A stretch of DNA of 64,000 nucleotides from Tretioscincus oriximinensis (lineage: Eukaryota > Chordata > Lepidosauria > Squamata > Gymnophthalmidae), in the NCBI GenBank assembly GCA_022410635.1, contig JAJVDF010000379.1:1-64000 (forward strand). Reading direction: 5' to 3'. Shown here piece by piece: positions 61,800 to 64,000 of the stretch. The notes under the pieces were generated by a model. The model had not been told where the DNA came from. It made no database searches and saw only the letters and a list, made by a program, of their open reading frames with translations. How positions within the stretch are numbered: the stretch's first letter is position 1; every line of letters starts with the position of its first letter. A program made the translations under genes and the position numbers.

Positions 61800-62440
61800 A
61801 TTCCCCAACCCACTTATCAGATTCACTCTAATGAATCAAAAAGAAAAGTTTTTAGTTTCCTTTGAAAAAGGACAACATCCTCCTCCAGTTTCAATTCCAG
61901 TGGAAGACTATTCTACAGCTGCGGGACCAGATACTGGAAGGCCTGTAACCTTGACACCAGTAGTGAAGCAGAATGCAAAGTCCTGGGGGTGGGGGGGTGG
62001 GCATATCNTACCAAGTAGGCTGACAGATACTAGGTGTCCCCAATCGCAAGGTCTTAAATGCTAATACTAACATTTTAAGCAGGCCCTAGCACAAACTGGG
62101 AGCCAGTGCAGTGCCCTTCAAGGGACAGATGCATGCGCATATTTAGAGAGATTTAACACTACCAGAACACCATTATTCTGAACTAGGGTCAAGGGAAGAA
62201 GAGCGCATTGCGGCAGACCTGCTATTAGCTATTACAATTATCCAGACACGATACTACCAGAGACTGAATCAAGACCAACACAGCTTCAGCTGATAAGAAC
62301 TTTCAAATCTTCCTCACATTAAACAAATGAAAGTTGCAAGGTTTCTCCATAGCCCTGATGAAGGGGCGCAGAGGCAATCTGTCGTCCAAGACGAACCCAA
62401 GGTTCTGAACAGATGAGGTAACGATCTGTAGACAAGGGTA
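61800..62440 (-). mobile_element. Interspersed repeat, family shared with 39910-40545
   Basis: CCAGTGGAAGACTATTCTAC, GCGGGACCAGATACTGGAAGG, AAGGTCTTAAATGCTAAT and ACTGGGAGCCAGTGCAGTGC appear in the same order as in the 39910-40545 copy, with much divergence. The strand follows that copy. The likely source is an L2/CR1-clade LINE, not proven. Confidence 0.5.
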
Positions 62441-63659
62441 AATATAATATAGTCTAATAATTCAGGATTTGTGTCTGTTATTTATTTCTGTTTCTGAAAA
62501 ACTGTGTCTGTTTCAATTCAGTAGTAGCTAGTAAAGTTAGAATCCTCTGAGGAAATCTCCATATGTTCAGCACAGAATTGTAGNCTACTAGTATCGCAAA
62601 TATAGTAGTGTTACTTCCTATCTTCCATCAAGGCTGTTGGAATATGTATAAGAGGTTATTTTGGTGTTCAAAAGATCAAAATATGGTATATATAGAGAAA
62701 ATTCAAGCTTTTAACAAAAGATTATTTCATAAGTCCATTTTCTTAAGATTTTGGCTTGCAAGGCTGGATAGACTAGGAGCTGTCTTAAGGTGGGGTAAAG
62801 GATCTTCAAATTCATAGTTTCAAATTCATCCTCCTTCTCGCTGATCATCATTGCAAGCAGAACTCTGTCCACAGCAGCAACTTCCCATAACACTGAGAAA
62901 GACCAGGAATTAAATCAGTAGTCAAACCATATAGCCTGAATTTAGCCCAATATCCAGAGTAAAAGGGCTGGCATAAATGCAAGAGTAGTTGTTTTCAGCT
63001 TAAGGAAATATTGCTTCTTTCAGAGGAAAGGGCAAGAGGTTGACATATTTAGCTTGTGGCCATTTTTCCACCTTGCCTCTTGACTAGCCAAAAGTAAAAA
63101 GAATTGATTCATCATTCATTTTACATGGGATANTTATATGCGAAAGAAAACAAAACTCCTATGTCACCACATCATTCACAAGCCCAATGAGATCCCATTC
63201 ATCCTAACAGAATGGCCATCAGCTAGGAAACAGTAAAGAAATTGTGTGGGATAACACACTGGGGAGCGGTGCATTCATTGTTAAATTCTCCTTATGCTCA
63301 ACAACCTCTTCTGTGTCTTGAGGTTGAGAAGGGCTGAACTTGCCAAATAAAGCAGCTGACAGTACTGGTGCACTTTAAGTGGTTTGCTCTCTTTGAACAT
63401 AAGTTTATTTCATAGAGAAATCATAATCTTTCACAACTACTGAAAAAGACAAAAGTTACCCTGCTGCTCAGCCCCATGAATGCTCACTGAGTAATAAGTC
63501 TCATTTCATTTAAAGTTTGCCTGAAACCATTTATTCAAAAAGAATACAGGTCACCCATGATTAAAGTTAGCAAAACAACAGATGACTGAAGTAATAAAAA
63601 TTAAAAATTAAACCAACTGGTTAATCCTTGCTCCAATTAGCATAGTGTTAGAGACCAAC
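62441..63659. other. Intron 1, 5' part; nothing recognised
   Basis: No gene or repeat family is seen between the repeat above and the donor of exon 1. Confidence 0.4.
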
Positions 63660-63738
63660 CTTGGTGCAAGAGGCGCCTCTTCTCTTCCATCTTCTGTTCT
63701 GTCAGCAAAATTTGATTGAACAAGGGATCCAGGTCCAT
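63660..63738 (-). CDS. CCDC172: CCDC172 coding exon 1 with initiator ATG
   Basis: The start ATG (63738-63736) has A at -3 and G at +4, a favourable Kozak context. The exon encodes 26 residues plus one base, MDLDPLFNQILLTEQKMEEK then RRLLHQ, aligning with human MSLESLFQHIIFSEHQAEES then RRVMRE. The donor is CAAG|GTTGGT, a weak GT site, but it gives the phase 1 junction that exon 2 needs and the human protein confirms. The upstream minus-strand sequence stays open for about 70 codons, but its text is AT-rich intron or UTR-like. I chose the ATG because of the homology. Confidence 0.93.
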
Positions 63739-64000
63739 TTTATAGTGGTTTTTGGAACAGAAGAATGACACTATTTCTGTGTGGGTGAAAACTGCAGTAA
63801 GATTGGAGAAGCATACTTGAAAATAGTGCATATAATATAATATAATATAATATAAAAATATATATTTAGTAGCATCCTTTGATATTACTAAAAATAATTC
63901 AAAATTAAAGATTTTAAATATAAACATATTCATATAATATACAGTATTTTTGTAATAATAAAGGGCAGTGCATACTTAGATGAAACGCTCACTTCTAATA
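63739..64000 (-). other. Immediate upstream region or 5' UTR of CCDC172
   Basis: The region is AT-rich without a CpG island. A possible acceptor TTTTCACCCACACAG lies just upstream at about 63779-63793, so a non-coding first exon may exist beyond the window. A TATAAAA word touches the ATG and is therefore unlikely to be its TATA box. The promoter cannot be placed. Confidence 0.35.
63828..63856 (+). repeat. (TATAA)n short microsatellite
   Basis: Five to six copies of a five-base ATAAT/TATAA unit, followed by AAAATATATAT. Confidence 0.85.

Larger units (their letters stand above)
27181..63738 (-). other. CCDC172: CCDC172 gene, seven coding exons found, final exon missing
   Basis: This span runs from the initiator ATG to the end of the last exon found. 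Exon phases chain without conflict: exon lengths 79, 86, 117, 166, 102, 103 and 88 nt, with introns in phases 1, 0, 0, 1, 1, 2 and then 0. They give 247 codons, which align without gaps to residues 1-247 of the 258-residue human protein recalled from memory. The protein is an almost continuous coiled coil. CCDC172 is known from rat work as a tektin-2-binding protein of the sperm middle piece, so testis expression is expected. In mammals GFRA1 lies upstream and pancreatic lipase genes lie downstream; neither is visible here. The reading frame is intact, which argues for a working gene. Confidence 0.93.

Noticed and set aside
1..64000. CRISPR arrays, operons, ribosome binding sites, prokaryotic features
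   Set aside because: The window is vertebrate nuclear DNA with introns, LINEs and SINEs; no such structures are present.

Overview
The window is nuclear DNA from a vertebrate, most likely a lepidosaur (lizard/gecko, or possibly tuatara). The repeat mix points there: CR1 and CR1/L3-like LINEs, L1-like LINEs, an L2-like LINE, two tRNA-derived SINE families with squamate-type tails (CTGAGACCTTCAG...GGGATATAAGTA followed by AAATAAAT), and many short palindromic DNA transposons. About 90 isolated single N positions are an assembly feature. The species call is inference; the repeat classes are read from the sequence.

There is one recognisable protein-coding gene, CCDC172 (coiled-coil domain containing 172, the tektin-2-binding sperm protein), on the minus strand. 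Seven coding exons were found by translation and splice sites: 63738-63660, 58131-58046, 53263-53147, 51634-51469, 48812-48711, 47551-47449 and 27268-27181. Joined, they give 741 nt (247 codons) in one frame, colinear without a gap with residues 1-247 of the 258-residue human protein as I remember it. Only the last exon, about 11 residues and the stop, was not located. Introns 1-5 are 1.2-5.5 kb; intron 6 is about 20.2 kb and full of transposons.

Layout. 1-27180 lies 3' of the last exon found (final intron and/or downstream intergenic DNA). It holds an LTR-like GC-rich repeat, a SINE with a long pyrimidine microsatellite, L1 and CR1 fragments, an unusual array of three inverted-repeat hairpins with a palindromic element beside it (8.74-10.1 kb), and long unremarkable AT-rich stretches. 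27181-47551 is exon 7, the giant intron 6 and exon 6. 47551-63738 is the compact 5' part of the gene, whose introns carry further transposons, including a near-perfect 166-bp palindrome and a 231-bp mariner-like element with identical arms. 63739-64000 is the immediate upstream region or 5' UTR.

The most interesting non-genic signal is a set of short palindromic transposons. One group has ends of the GGCCCTGTGCACA type and a recurring subterminal motif (CACAC-N-ATTG-YATATTCYGGA); it has five or more copies. A second group has ends GGCTGACCAGATGACCC flanked by TA. No second host gene was found; the pancreatic lipase genes that lie downstream of CCDC172 in mammals were not seen.
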